DNA of 64,000 nucleotides, taken from contig NADL03000004.1 of assembly GCA_002205965.3 (NCBI GenBank), forward strand, positions 806,001 through 870,000, written 5' to 3'. Below, one piece after another: positions 50,481 through 61,132 of this stretch. Both the position numbers and the translations under genes were made by a program. Numbering within the stretch: position 1 is the first letter of the stretch; each line of letters begins with the position of its first letter. Below the pieces are notes generated by a model that was not told the DNA's origin, did no database searches, and saw only the letters and a list, made by a program, of their open reading frames with translations. This stretch comes from Kappaphycus alvarezii. Its lineage: Eukaryota; Rhodophyta; Florideophyceae; Gigartinales; Solieriaceae.

Positions 50481-52564
50481 ATATTTCTCAGTGCCTTTTT
50501 TTAACGGTGCAGAGCCGAAATTGCGCCAATCTCCTATTCAGTCAAACTCGTCCCGAGAAGCATTCTGCAGCGATATTTTGGCCTTTAGATTGAATAGGCA
50601 GAGTTCATTGGCCTTGATTAAGACTGCTTGTTTTCTATTATGGTTCCAAATGATGCATTTGGCGGAAACTGTAGAAAACTCACAGCGCTCTTATAACTCT
50701 GACTTACAGTGAAATGGTTTTTTATAGATTACTTTAAAAGAATCCAGTAAAGTGGGCCCATTTTCATGAACATTCATTTTAGTTTTAAAGAATTTTCTGG
50801 GAAATACCACTTTGTCGCATTTTGTATTCGGGGTAATTAGTGATGTCTGTTCTTACAATTTTGAATCGCACTGTATGTATGTGAGATATCAAAACCTTTA
50901 CGGTTCACCTCCGATAAGGTCCGGACGATTCCTAACTGTAACTAAGGGATCTTCCGTAGCGAGGCAGAGAAGAGCAGGACTGGCCAAGGCCTCTACCTTC
51001 GAAGCACTACCGAACGGTTGACAAGGGATACACAAGGAAGATAGTGGTTCATTCTCGGTACGAACTGACCCGGTCACTGTAAGAGGATAGACTTTATTCC
51101 AACGACGGCGCGAGGAAAGCCAAAGTTAAACTGTGACGGAGTTCCCGGGTAGTAAAAAGGGAAGCTCCAAGGGTAATCCGTATTGTGGAATGTGCTTGCC
51201 TTTTATTTGACGGACTCCAATACGGAGAAACAGTTAAATATCTGCTAAGTCCGCCCGGGGTCCGATTTCTCCAGTACCACAGACCCTTAAGGTCCCTGGT
51301 ACGGGAGCCAGTTTCTACGATTTTCATATCATGCATTACGCTACTTACTTATCTTCCGTCATTTTGACGGACTGCGAGGGGTTGCGGTCTGGACAGCCTT
51401 GCGGGCTTGTCGTCAAGCTCGCTCGTCCGGAGTTCTCGCCGTTTTCGTCGCCGTCTGCTTACAGCGGGATTTTTTTAAGCCTCCTGAACCCTCGGTTCAG
51501 GTGGTGGGGTTTTCTTACGGTTCCTTTCTCGCTTGAGTGGGCAATTGGTTCAGCCATTGCCCGGAGTGGTCCGTCTAGCAGAATCTGAGGTCTTGTGTAG
51601 TGCGGACTTGTCTTCAAACAATAGAGCTTCATTCTTCTTCTTCTTACTGTACTGTGCAGCACTTGTAAACTAGGCTATTCCCGTAAAGAATCTCTCATTT
51701 CCGTGCCTTTTCCGGTAAAGCAATTCTTTTTTCCCACGTCATACACTGAAACCCACCTGACGGCATGAAACCTCAGCAATGTGTCGGTTGGTACAGTATT
51801 TCACATCGATTGGGCCTTTCTGAGACTGCACCACAGTGTGTGCAACACTGCAACGCCACTACTATGTAAATTAAATTTTGAATCGTATGACTGAATTCAG
51901 CGTGTTGTATGGCACTAAATACTGCAGAAACCGCCTATAGAGACTCATGTGGGGCTGTGGAGGCCAGAGAAAATTTATCCACTCTACTATTTTCAATAGA
52001 GAAATAATTACTGCCACAGTGGAAAATAAATATAGAAACTATAAACAGAGGTAATACAAAAGTAACTAGAAAAACTAGAACCCAGCCCAGTAATTTATAT
52101 TGCCCCCATTAGCCTTAAAAAAATCAGTGCACATTTTTTGCATTGTCTTTTTTAGCTTCTCTAAAACGCACTGTCCTCGATGTTGGCCTATTCTTGATCA
52201 GTTCCTACTTTAAAAGCAGTAATTTAGTTATCCTGTCTCATATTACTGTAAGCAGTACGCTCTAGTCTACTCTATAGATTCTTAATGGAGTTAAAACACT
52301 GTATTAATTAAAATCAGTCTCAAAAAAAGTGGACTGAAATTTTGTAATTTTGGAGAATATAATGCATACCATTGAAAAGCTCAGCTTGACCTGATTCCAA
52401 CGGTATGCACGCTATCGAATTTTATGTGTCCAAGAATACGTGGAACTTAATCTCATGATCCTGGATATTTACAGTGCTATTTATGATGGTTTTCAGACTG
52501 GTCCGGCTCATTTCTTCTCCCACAGCCTCAAAACAGGCAACCTCTCCTATTTTCTATCAGTCAC
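50481..52564. other. spacer with a GC-richer block, no gene recognised
   Basis: Open frames at 50,491-50,712 and 50,812-51,021 have no motif. From about 50,900 to 51,660 GC content rises and two short hairpins occur: CCTGAACC-CTC-GGTTCAGG at 51,483, and GGGCAAT paired with ATTGCCC at about 51,539-51,562. This could be a solo LTR or a SINE-like insertion, but there is no second copy in the window and no internal promoter boxes were recognised. The rest (51,670-52,560) is AT-rich with nothing visible. Confidence 0.35.
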
Positions 52565-52994
52565 AGCACTGTCGTCATATGAGGCACACTTTGTCCTCAT
52601 ATGAGGACAGTTTCCGTTACATTTTGGAAAGGAAAATTTGTTGGACGCCCGAAACTTTTACTGCAAAAAAAGTTTTTTACAACTAAGGTACATTACATTA
52701 ATTCTTACTGTACATGACCATTTGTTTCTGAAACCCCCTACGCTAATACGAACTATATATCCTTCCAAAATGGAGTCGTTTTAACAACTTCTTGCGAAAA
52801 GCCTACGTTGGTGAGGGAAAATTGCTCTAGCCTTAGCCGAGGTACACAATCTTGAAAAGTTTGTATTGATCGGCCATCAACACTCATGAACTAATGCGGA
52901 GCGACAAGAAATGCGATGATGTAAAAACATTTTTATAGAAAAATAAGTACTAAAAATAGTCCTCATATGAGGACAACGGTCCATTAGACACTAG
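52565..52994 (+). repeat. 430-bp repeat, copy A, with terminal 16-bp palindromes
   Basis: Matches the reverse complement of 62,933-63,360 along its whole length, from AGCACTGT to AGACACTAG, at roughly 80 % identity by eye. It carries GTCCTCATATGAGGAC, a perfect 16-bp palindrome, near each end (52,593-52,608 inside an 18-bp palindrome, and 52,959-52,974), and a degenerate third copy at 52,575. The palindromes could be terminal repeats of a ~400-bp MITE. Alternatively, the whole repeat could be one terminus of a ~10.8-kb element ending at 63,360. No target duplication is evident for either reading. Confidence 0.85.
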
Positions 52995-54179
52995 ACAGGA
53001 CCACTCCAATCTTCTCGACTGTCTCTCTTGTTGATTTGGACAATTTGTGGTCGTTTATGTGTCATTTAGAATAAAGTGACACTCAAGTAGTCCCAAGAAA
53101 CGTGCTTTTTTCTCCGCCTCTGATGTCTTCAGTACTGGTAACTAGGGTGATTATTTCGTGTAAGACAGAGAAATGAGGGACCCGAGACATAAAGAGATCA
53201 TAGGCTAGTTCCTATCCCCATCTCACTCAGCTTACTTTGCCCACCTCCGCTCTCTCTACCAATTTGTGGATTTGTGTATCCTCTTGGACAAACAGGCGTC
53301 CCAGTTTGTGCACCTCCGTCTCTAGGCAACTGCCTTCCCAGGCACTGCTCACCGTCTTGCTATGGGCATCTTGCGAAATAAGCGCTTTGTACATCCCACT
53401 TCTACACTTCATCAGAGTCTTACTAGCTCGATACCTTCAGCTGTCTGGCCCCCTTATCTTAGGGCCTTGCGGCACTTCTCACTAAATACACCTCTTCAGA
53501 GGAGCGGTAGCGATGCCGTACGCCGTACCCTACGCCCCATACAACGGATCGCCCAGTAACCCCGAATATTGACCTCTCCATCCCTCAACGTTCATTGCCG
53601 ACGCCTCTTCCTACGCTGTTCCCCTCTCTGGTTCCACCACTTATCCTTTTTCTCTATAGAGCATTCCCATTTTCCCACCTCTGGCCGTGCTCTCCTCTCT
53701 GACCATATCTGCTGCACAGATGGATCGACTAGGTCAATTTCTAACCCCGTTTATACGTCTGCTTCGTCAACCCTTATGCATCTCCCCCCTTTTCTTGGGA
53801 AACCTACGTGCTGATTCTATCTGAATCTACACACTTCCATCTACAGTGGTTTTCTATCTTCCGGAGAGAATTTCTACTCTTCATCCTGACATGTCAGGTC
53901 GCCCTCGTCAGCTTTTCAACGGGGTGACCACAAACGTGTATCGCATCTCAGCAAAGTCTACGCTGGGCTGGTTGCATCCAGATGCGTGTTCAGCAGTCAT
54001 GTAATTAGTGATGTATGGCCAGCCGCGCTACCCGAGACTATAAATGATCAAGATCTGAAAACAAAAAAACTATTAATTTGAATTCAAATTTAGTATCTAA
54101 ATCACAGCAATGCATCCCTCTGCCACGATTATAAATCCCCGCACTTAAAGAAGCATAGATTTACGTAAAGTCGTGCACT
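52995..54179. other. pyrimidine-biased region, no gene recognised
   Basis: Between 53,230 and 53,820 the plus strand stays open in overlapping frames and is rich in C and T, coding for Ser/Leu/Pro/Arg. A T-D-G-S tetrapeptide near 53,723 hints at an RNase H of a retroelement, but no supporting residues follow. The minus strand is also open (53,412-53,227). I cannot choose between them. 53,830-54,180 shows nothing. Confidence 0.25.
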
Positions 54180-55132
54180 CTAAAACTAGTGCATAACGTT
54201 AGAGCCTCGAACACAATCCTCCGACGATATGCATTCCATCCCCTGTAGTAAAAGAACAATTTTCAGTCCATTCTTTGAGACTGATTTTAGTTAGTTTTTA
54301 AGTTCTGGGGACCTTGCAAGCCATTCTATTACATTAACTTTCTTCTCTGAAAACCATTCTTTTGTATGCTGATTCATATAGGTTGTGGCATTATCTTGCT
54401 GAAACACTTAGAGAAATCCATGGTCAATAACTGGAAAAACTAGTTTATTATTCTCCAGAGTCTTGAAGTAGCCTGTGGACACCTATATTCCATTCAAATA
54501 GATTACTGGACGCTTGTCAAAAGTAAGAGAAACAAGCCCAAATCATGGCTACTTTGCCACCCTTTTGACGCCTCGTCAATGCAATAGCCTCTTTTCCTTA
54601 CTAATACTTAAACCCGCCTGGGCCACCTAAGTTGAACTATTTCATCTGAAAATATTATTTTCTTCCTTTTTTAGATTCCTTTGCCCACCATCTCCGTAGC
54701 TCAATCAAGACTTGCTTTTTTGAAGTCTTCTGTAAGCCACAAAGCCTGTTTGAACTCCTTATACACAACAGTGCTTCTTGCACGTAATACCTACTGTACT
54801 CTTTTCTTTCCTATCGATAAATAGAGAGCAGTGCAGAGTTGGCTTGCGGAATTTTCTCCATTGTGCGCCTCTCCCAGTAGATGCCTTCTGTCAGCGGAGA
54901 TATTTTTTGGCGGACGACCGCTACTTTTCTCTTTGCCATACTTCTCGGCGGCTTGGATAAATTTCCATACTAATTTCTTGAAGCGATCAATCTTTGAGGC
55001 GATCGAATCAATGCTCTTCCTGACACATATCATCCTCATAATTTTTCTTCCTCTTGATTTGTGAGTCGCTTCCCGCAAGGCACCCTGTTGATGGGTATTC
55101 GTCCTTCTCTGTAGAATGGATACTACTTGCAA
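54180..55132 (-). pseudogene. Tc1/mariner-type transposase remnant (second)
   Basis: The minus-strand frame 55,132-54,791 has the N-terminal DNA-binding part: K-L-V-W-K-F-I, then K-Y-G-K, then S-S-G-R-P-P-K near 54,905, the usual G-R-P linker of Tc1-like proteins. Downstream, I-I-F-S-D-E near 54,655 supplies the first catalytic acid. F-Q-Q-D-N-A (D codon at 54,393) supplies the second, and E-W-L-A-R-S-P-E-L near 54,325 is the W-P-x-x-S-P-D-L block; the third acid is lost. Several frameshifts and stops. It differs from the remnant at 49.5 kb, so two separate families or old copies are present. Terminal repeats were not recognised. Confidence 0.85.
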
Positions 55133-56126
55133 TCGTTATTCTTTTCTATGAAGTCGCTCCGAGAGCAGTCCGTTGTAAACATTTCTTTTCACTCTTTTTC
55201 TATCGGAACTAAACGCGTTCTTAGAGTTTTTTTTTAAGCAAGCACAGTTGTAATTCTTAGGACCTCTTTACTCTTGTGTGCCTCTATGTGTACTAGGTGC
55301 ATTGTAAGATAGGAATTTGGAATCTAGTGAATTATTTTTGCGTGTTGCAGGTAACGAAATATTACAAACGCCGCACATATAGACCAAATAGCGTATCTGC
55401 ACATCCTGAAAAACATATGTCTTCACTCCTCCAATAGATCATCTACTGCGAACTGCAGCAGCTGCAGTTTATTTCTGTATAACCTTGTATTTTGTCTGAA
55501 AAGGTGATCCTAACGATTTGAAAGCAATCGCCACAAAAATACATCCTACCCTAGATCGCCCCGGCAGGACCTCGCCAGGAATGGCAGTCACTTTTGTGGA
55601 TAGGTCTCTCTTCTACCGCTATTTTGCTGCACTGGACGGCTAGAGCCTCCCGTGCTCCCATTAATTTTACAGCTCTCCTGTAATGGTGAGAATACAGTGA
55701 TGCCGTGGGACACTGGGCTTGGAAACAAAGTTTTTATAAAAAGTATATGAAATGAGTAGATCCAAAATAGATAATTCCAAACAAATGAATGGTTATTTAC
55801 CTGAATAAGACTGAGATTGGTAATGAAAAGAAACCTCATATTTATTTATAGCTGATTGACGTGGATAGTTCGAATCTCCGAGGCTCGCTAAAATTTTCTA
55901 GCAGCCTAAAACTACTTATACTTTAGATCAGAGCAAAAAGCTGCAAAGATGATTCCAGCATTAAAATAACTTTTGCAGACCAAATTAATGCTCAGTAATA
56001 ATCGTAGAATAATCGTCTAGGTGAGCATTAATCCAAATAATAATTCGCTCGGAATATAATTCCGTTAATTTTGACTGTGGAATTCAAAAAACAGCTGGGA
56101 GACATAAAAGTTGCTTAACATTTAAT
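55133..56126. other. spacer, no gene recognised
   Basis: AT-rich sequence with short frames only (55,588-55,839 minus lacks any motif). A small inverted repeat, AACTGCAGCAGCTGCAGTT, lies at 55,451-55,469. A tRNA-like T-loop string near 55,868 lacks matching stems. Confidence 0.35.
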
Positions 56127-56293
56127 ACAGTGTAAAACACGGGCCATTGAAACAAGATAAAATTAATTTTCGATGATTCATAATAAATAAGATATTATTC
56201 CATCATTTCAGTCACTTTATTCGAGACAGGTGGGTTGCAATGGTACCTTTTTGAACGTTTCCGTCCTCAAATTAGTAACCACATGGCACAACT

Positions 56294-56351
56294 CGAGCGA
56301 TCTGGTCGGAAACGCTGAAGGGTTCCTGTCGTGTTTCCGATCAGATCACTC
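56294..56351. repeat. imperfect ~20-bp stem hairpin upstream of the transposase
   Basis: GAGCGATCTGGTCGGAAACG (56,294-56,313) is complementary, with a few mismatches, to 56,330-56,351 across a ~16-base loop. It lies about 40 bp before the transposase frame and could be a protein-binding site or part of a folded leader. Confidence 0.65.
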
Positions 56352-56388
56352 TTTAAGTAAAGTTCCTGTTGCAGGAAAGACGATATAG

Positions 56389-58138
56389 TTGTCTTTGAAC
56401 CTCTACTGGGCGCCTTTTGCTCTATCTCCGAGGAAACCAAAGCATCTCGATGACGGTGGGACCATATACTTGCAGCACAAAAGAATCTGGCTTAGTATCG
56501 GCCAACAAATTGAAATAGCTCGTTTGTTGTCAAGCGCTAACAATAAGTCCAGCGTAATGAAGCATTTTTCAATTTCTCTCCGTACTGTCACAAACATTAA
56601 GCGTAGCGCAAGGACTCTTTTGCAAAAAAGCCAAAGCCCATTTATCTCATTTGAATCAAAAACAATTCGTTTGCCACCGCTTCCGGTCATTGAGAAGAAG
56701 GTTCTTCTCACCTTCCTATAGGTTGCAAGATCAGCTACTATTCCCTTAACCAAGTGGTTTATTCAAGAGAAAGTACTCATACTTCGCAACTTTCTTCTTC
56801 AAACTCGCCTTTTTGAACCAAAGGAACACAAAGTGCAAAACTTTCGCGCCTCAAGTGGCTGGTTGTCAAATTTTGTTAGAAATCAATCACCGCTTTCTGT
56901 TTATTTATGTGTGGAAGCTGTTAGTGCATCTGCAGTAAATTTTTCAGCAGATATTACTTCAATAGGGGAAATTCTGAAGGACTACGACCTTGACTGTATT
57001 TATTACGTCGATGAAACAGGACTTTCTACAAACTGCTTCCCCGAAGATCTTATTTTTCCTGTTTTGAGTCTCGAAATTCAGTTCGTGGCACGAAATCAAT
57101 GAAAGTAAAGGACAGCGTGACGGTATATGTATGCACGAACGCAGACGGCTCTGCCAAACTTCCGATGGCCCTGGTTGGTACAGCAAAATATCCTAGATGC
57201 TTCCAACTGAGAACTATCCCAGTGCTGAACTAAAGTCAAAGAAATGCATGGTCAGATACTACCACATTTCGTTGGTTTTTCTTTGACGTATTTCTCCCAT
57301 TCACTCGGAAGCTTACTTCACGACGATTTGTTATACTGATGGATAACTCTGGCCCACACGGAGCTGATCCATCCAACATGCGAGGTCAAGTAGGTACACT
57401 GATTCTGCCCCCCAACTTTACAGCACTTCATCAGCCGACGGACCTGGGAATTATTGCGTCGTTCAAATCTAGATACCGCGGATTATTGTTGCGCATAATT
57501 GTGAGCAACTTGGAGACAGGGGAAGCGAGTTGATCGCCTTCAACAGCGAAGAGAAAAATGCATGGTTTGAAGGATAGTTTTGATCCTTATACGCAGTACA
57601 TATGTGAAGTGGTCGCTATTGGCTGGATTGCAATCACTCCTGCTGCAACCATTGCGCGATGTTAGGTGAAAGCCTATATCTTTCCTGTAACTTATGCTGC
57701 AAATATAACTGCAGTTGAAGTGAAAAGGTCCTTTTCGTACAGTGAGAAGAACCACTTGACGGATATGATCGCTTCTTTACAGACTTTGTCTCTTTTTAAT
57801 GTTGGCAGTGATCTCTTTATCGATGATAATCTAAAAGAACAGCACAAACAGATACTTTAGGTTGAAGACGATGAGTAGATTCTTCAAAAAATTGTCGAAG
57901 ATGTGCTTGAAATTGTTCGCAAAGGCATGAAGCATAGAAAAGAAGAAGTAAATGAATGCAACCGTAGTGAAGACGATGGGTTTTTTGTGCCACTGCCTTT
58001 AGAATTGGTTATTTACTCTCAATTCCAGAGGATAAAGCAGATGGCAGTCGAAAGCGGAGCATCAGATACTCTGTTGTAGCTTGGAAGGGCGAAGGCAGCC
58101 CTCTTGCGATCAAAGCGGATTGAATGCTCCAGGAGTAA
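56389..58138 (+). pseudogene. pogo/Tigger-type DDE transposase (decayed)
   Basis: This is a cut-and-paste transposase of the CENP-B/Tigger type. The first frame (56,389-57,102, interrupted by TAG at 56,719) holds a CENP-B-like helix-turn-helix near 56,500-56,600, then S-G-W-L-S-N-F near 56,848, and Y-Y-V-D-E-T-G-L with the first catalytic D at 57,010. After a shift near 57,090, the second frame reads T-N-A-D-G-S-A-K-L-P-M, then N-A-W-S-D. It continues with M-D-N-S-G-P-H (D at 57,342), L-P-P-N-F-T-A and Q-P-T-D-L-G-I-I-A (D at 57,441). All three acids persist. The frame continues through TGA (57,531) to T-I-A-R-C-TAG-V-K-A, where TAG sits at a usually Trp position. An acidic C-terminal tail contains three more TAG codons before TAA near 58,139. 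Confidence 0.9.
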
Positions 58139-58275
58139 ACACTAAATGCTCAAACTGAGTATATTTTTTGAATCGGAGGATTTGTTCGGTTCAAGTTTGA
58201 ATTGTGCACAAGTAACAGTAATTTGTTTCGCGTAAATTTTGCATAGGGTCGCACTACTGCGTTAACCCCACTGTA

Positions 58276-59219
58276 TCCTGTAGATACTGTACGTAAACTA
58301 CTATACACATCAGGAGGAAGAAGGAAGGTTCATTTATTGTAACAGATGAGCTGCGTGATACCAGTAAGCTTGAATGTTACTGTCTATTAGCGCCCCCGCC
58401 TTTCGTTTCTTGTTAACGTGCGAAGGAAAACTTTGCATACTTCTGCGATTTTACTACAGTCATATATCTTGTCATTCATGGATACAGTTTTTTGATCGAG
58501 GCCCAAAATGTTCCGCGTGTGTTTTTCTGTGTTATGATGCCCGTAGCAATTAATACTGCTGTGCTGTCAATTCAGTTTCTTCATAGATAGCACAGAAAAT
58601 ATTGTACCTCATGTACTTTTCTCAAGCTACGGTTCCGAATGAGAATATAAGAGATCAAATCTCCCCTGCTTACGGATCGAAAGGGGAGGACGCGACTTAA
58701 TTGGTGTAGAGTCAATTCAGAAATATCGGCCTTCTCACAGAAGTTCCGTCAAGCCGATTAACCCCACCAAGGTCAGTCAGCCTTGATTGACGCAGAGTCG
58801 AGCTCGAAAATTTGGTACTGCAGAAAAATGCCAGTCGTTCAGTTATTGATTATATATAGGTACCGTTGCCGGCCAGATAGTCGTAATCATAGTAATCAAG
58901 ACCCCGAAGGAAGCTGTCAGACAACTTCAGGTCCCGTCCCAATTAGTTAGGAAGTTGAGGGTCAACTTCAGACCCAAGAAACTTTTTTTACGCCAGTCGC
59001 AGAGCATTAGTAGTAAAGCCTACGCCTTTAGAGGTGGCTACTAAAGCAGTCAATCAGTTTTCACGCCCACTCCTCTCCATCGCCCTTTATTTTGTACTGT
59101 AGCACTCTAATCGCTCGAAATGACTCTTACCTCGGGTAATTATTGGTTCCCTTTTCCATCACCGACATTTTGTCTTTATCAGAGGGCATTCGGCAAGAAA
59201 AGGAAGTCGAATAACTATG
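58276..59219. other. spacer between pogo and RLE fragments
   Basis: No open frame with a recognisable motif. Short repeated strings occur (ACTTCAGGTCCCGTCC near 58,922 and ACTTCAGACCCAAG near 58,965). Composition is mixed, with a GC-richer segment at 58,650-59,000 that I cannot identify. Confidence 0.35.
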
Positions 59220-59846
59220 CAGAGCAGCAGGCATTGGCGTCCAAGAAGAGGCGAAATACCTAATTCCCGTACTTAATGCTCGACCAGCGGACGTCCTCGT
59301 CCACCTACAGTCCAGTGACGTAAAAATCACGCCTCTCCTCTACATTTCATAGTATATTACATTATCGTTGCCATTCTAACGTAGCTACATGTTTCCAGGA
59401 GCATGAAAGGCGCGAGCGGTTGCCAACGCCACGGATAGCCGAAAGAAGTGGGACATGGCGATAGATTTGGCGACTACTGTATTCTACACATCCTTCATTG
59501 CTGCAAAAGCTCCAAAGTATGGAATGTATGAATATTTTATAGCAACCTTCTCGCGAAGCAGACTCATACCCATCCCTATATCTACCCTCTGGGGCCGGCA
59601 CCCAGACTCCTACGCAGTGCTATCCGACGTGGCGCAGAACGTGGATTTTAGGGCACTGGAGGCATACGGGATGTTTCGAGCGGTTTTAACCCAGAGGCAT
59701 GCGGCAGCAGCAGTGATGTCAAATGCATCATGCCTTCTGATGGGCTCTTAGTCAGCCCTTTAGGCGCACGAATGAAATTACCCATTATCCTGAACATGTT
59801 TAGCATACAACGGGGGATAGCCGAAACGCACCTTTCAAATATTAAA
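59220..59846 (+). pseudogene. 3'-terminal fragment of RLE retrotransposon (endonuclease region)
   Basis: The plus strand at 59,225-59,296 reads A-G-I-G-V-Q-E-E-A-K-Y-L then L-N-A-R-P-A-D-V-L-V-H. It aligns with 2721-2798 of the first element (A-G-V-S-V-Q, K-Y-L-L, L-N-A-R-L-A-D-I-L-V-H). The following C-F-Q-E-H-E-R-R-E matches C-Q-L-E-H-E-K-R-E there. A 98-codon frame (59,455-59,751) supplies the C-terminal part. Frameshifts and stops show it is inactive. Only the end of the protein is present, as expected from 5'-truncated reverse transcription. It shares TTTCAAATATTAAAG (59,831-59,845) with the 3.55-kb region. Confidence 0.8.
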
Positions 59847-59889
59847 GGACCAAATCGAAATCACACGACGCACTACCAGGACCACGGTA

Positions 59890-60255
59890 GCTAGACTGTA
59901 ACATTGCTCCGCTAGCTTTCGACTCAGTGGGATGGCTGTCCGAGGCAATGAAAAAAGTTATCGAAGGATAAGCGACAATTTTTGTGACGCGCAACGGATG
60001 CTCGAAAGGAGCAGTGAGGACTCGGCTCATCCAAAAGCACAGCTACACTATTTCTCAAGTGACAGAATTTTATGATCGATTTATACCTGAATCCCGTACA
60101 TACGTCAACCTGGCATCTGTACATCTTCACTATTATAACGCTTCCCAATTAAAAAATATTCCAATGAAGGCATCGTTTTTCTTGGGTCCCCAACTAGGCA
60201 CTACTGCGGTGTGCCAGTTGGTCCTCCCAAGACTTTTTACAACGATTCCTGCATG
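59890..60255 (+). pseudogene. second RLE retrotransposon C-terminal fragment
   Basis: L-A-F-D-S-V-G near 59,914 matches L-A-F-D-S-L-G at 2986-3006 of the first element. The later N-G-C-S-K-G and T-R-L-I-Q-K near 59,994-60,037 match the copies at 3.07-3.11 and 63.76 kb. The Gln codon here is CAA (60,032), where the first element has TAG. The segment directly follows the 59.22-59.85 kb fragment but restarts earlier in the protein, so it is a separate insertion or a rearranged piece. Beyond about 60,060 the frame is open but diverges. Confidence 0.65.
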
Positions 60256-60713
60256 ACAGCCCATGAAATCCATGGGCCTGTTGCACTGCACGCACCGTAG
60301 CTGTTTTTTTCGTCACGTGCGACCTCTTTGGTGATAGCGTAGCATCACTATCCGTTTCTCGTTGGATGTTTGGTTGAGCAGAGGTCTTTGTCAGTTATAG
60401 TGCGGAGCTTTGCCTGGTTTGAAAGACCGAGAAGCATAGGTAAATCATTTCGGTTAAGTAGTGATGATTAATAAAAGTAGCTAAGATAAGCACATCACCG
60501 ATGGTTTGCACTTTGACTTTTTTTTTACACTTTCCTCCAAACGCGATTGAACTGTGTAGTAGATTTATCTTGAGTAACCTCTGTGGAAGTTGATAGTTTC
60601 GGATATACGCGACCTAATGGTTTGAACCTGTTACGGATTGACATGCTCCCTCACCAAGACAAAATCCTTGGAAGATAACGCTTGGGTCCGGTTTGAAGTG
60701 TTATTCTTACTCG
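60256..60713. other. spacer, no gene recognised
   Basis: Low GC to mixed sequence. No open frame with motifs and no repeats noticed. Confidence 0.35.
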
Positions 60714-61094
60714 TCACACAGGAGATGACTGGAGGTAAAGATAGTGGGCTGTAATAATATTATTCATATCTGTGGCTATTGATTTCATACTCAGTCCTGC
60801 ACTCAAGGTTAGGGTACAGATGTTTACGATTGTCAAGGTTTTCTCCATCTTTTTCATACCCTTGGGAGGTTTGTGCAAAATTATATTCGTCAACAGAGCG
60901 ATCGAACTCAAGGTTAGATGTTTTTGTATTGTTTTCCTGTTATGAGGTCTTTTCACTCTCATCTTCTTTTTCGTTGTAGTTTGATTGTCCATGTGAATGT
61001 TCAGGACAGCGTCGGTAAAGATGGAATCACGAGTTGCAATAACTATATAGCATAACATTTCCATTAGATTCTGTACGGTTTCGGGTCGTAGCAA
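60714..61094 (-). other. open frame of unknown nature downstream of the orphan gene
   Basis: A 126-codon minus-strand frame, Lys/Thr/Leu/Ile-rich, begins about 40 bp after the end of the main orphan frame, in another phase. It may be the continuation of that protein after a frameshift or intron. No domain is recognised. The plus-strand frame at 60,779-60,979 overlaps it and is probably its shadow. Confidence 0.3.
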
Positions 61095-61132
61095 ACGTCA
61101 CCATATTTTGGTTGAGTCTTTTCGGTATGCGA

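Larger units (their letters stand above)
56127..58273. mobile_element. pogo/Tigger-type DNA transposon (boundaries tentative)
   Basis: The transposase pseudogene is flanked by CAGTG preceded by TA at 56,125-56,131, and by the complementary CACTG followed by TA at 58,269-58,275. Pogo-family elements begin CAGT and duplicate TA. The sequence inside the right end (complement CAGTGGGGTTAACGCAGTAG) is a plausible terminal repeat, but the left end does not continue to match it. The left boundary may therefore be wrong or the end lost. Confidence 0.4.

Noticed and set aside
52474-52686. A 70-codon protein shared with the minus strand at 63,487-63,272
   Set aside because: The resemblance of the two translations comes from the shared 430-bp DNA repeat, and the frames break within it.
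55860-55895. A tRNA-like GTTCGAATC string
   Set aside because: No acceptor, D or anticodon stems of proper spacing could be drawn around it.
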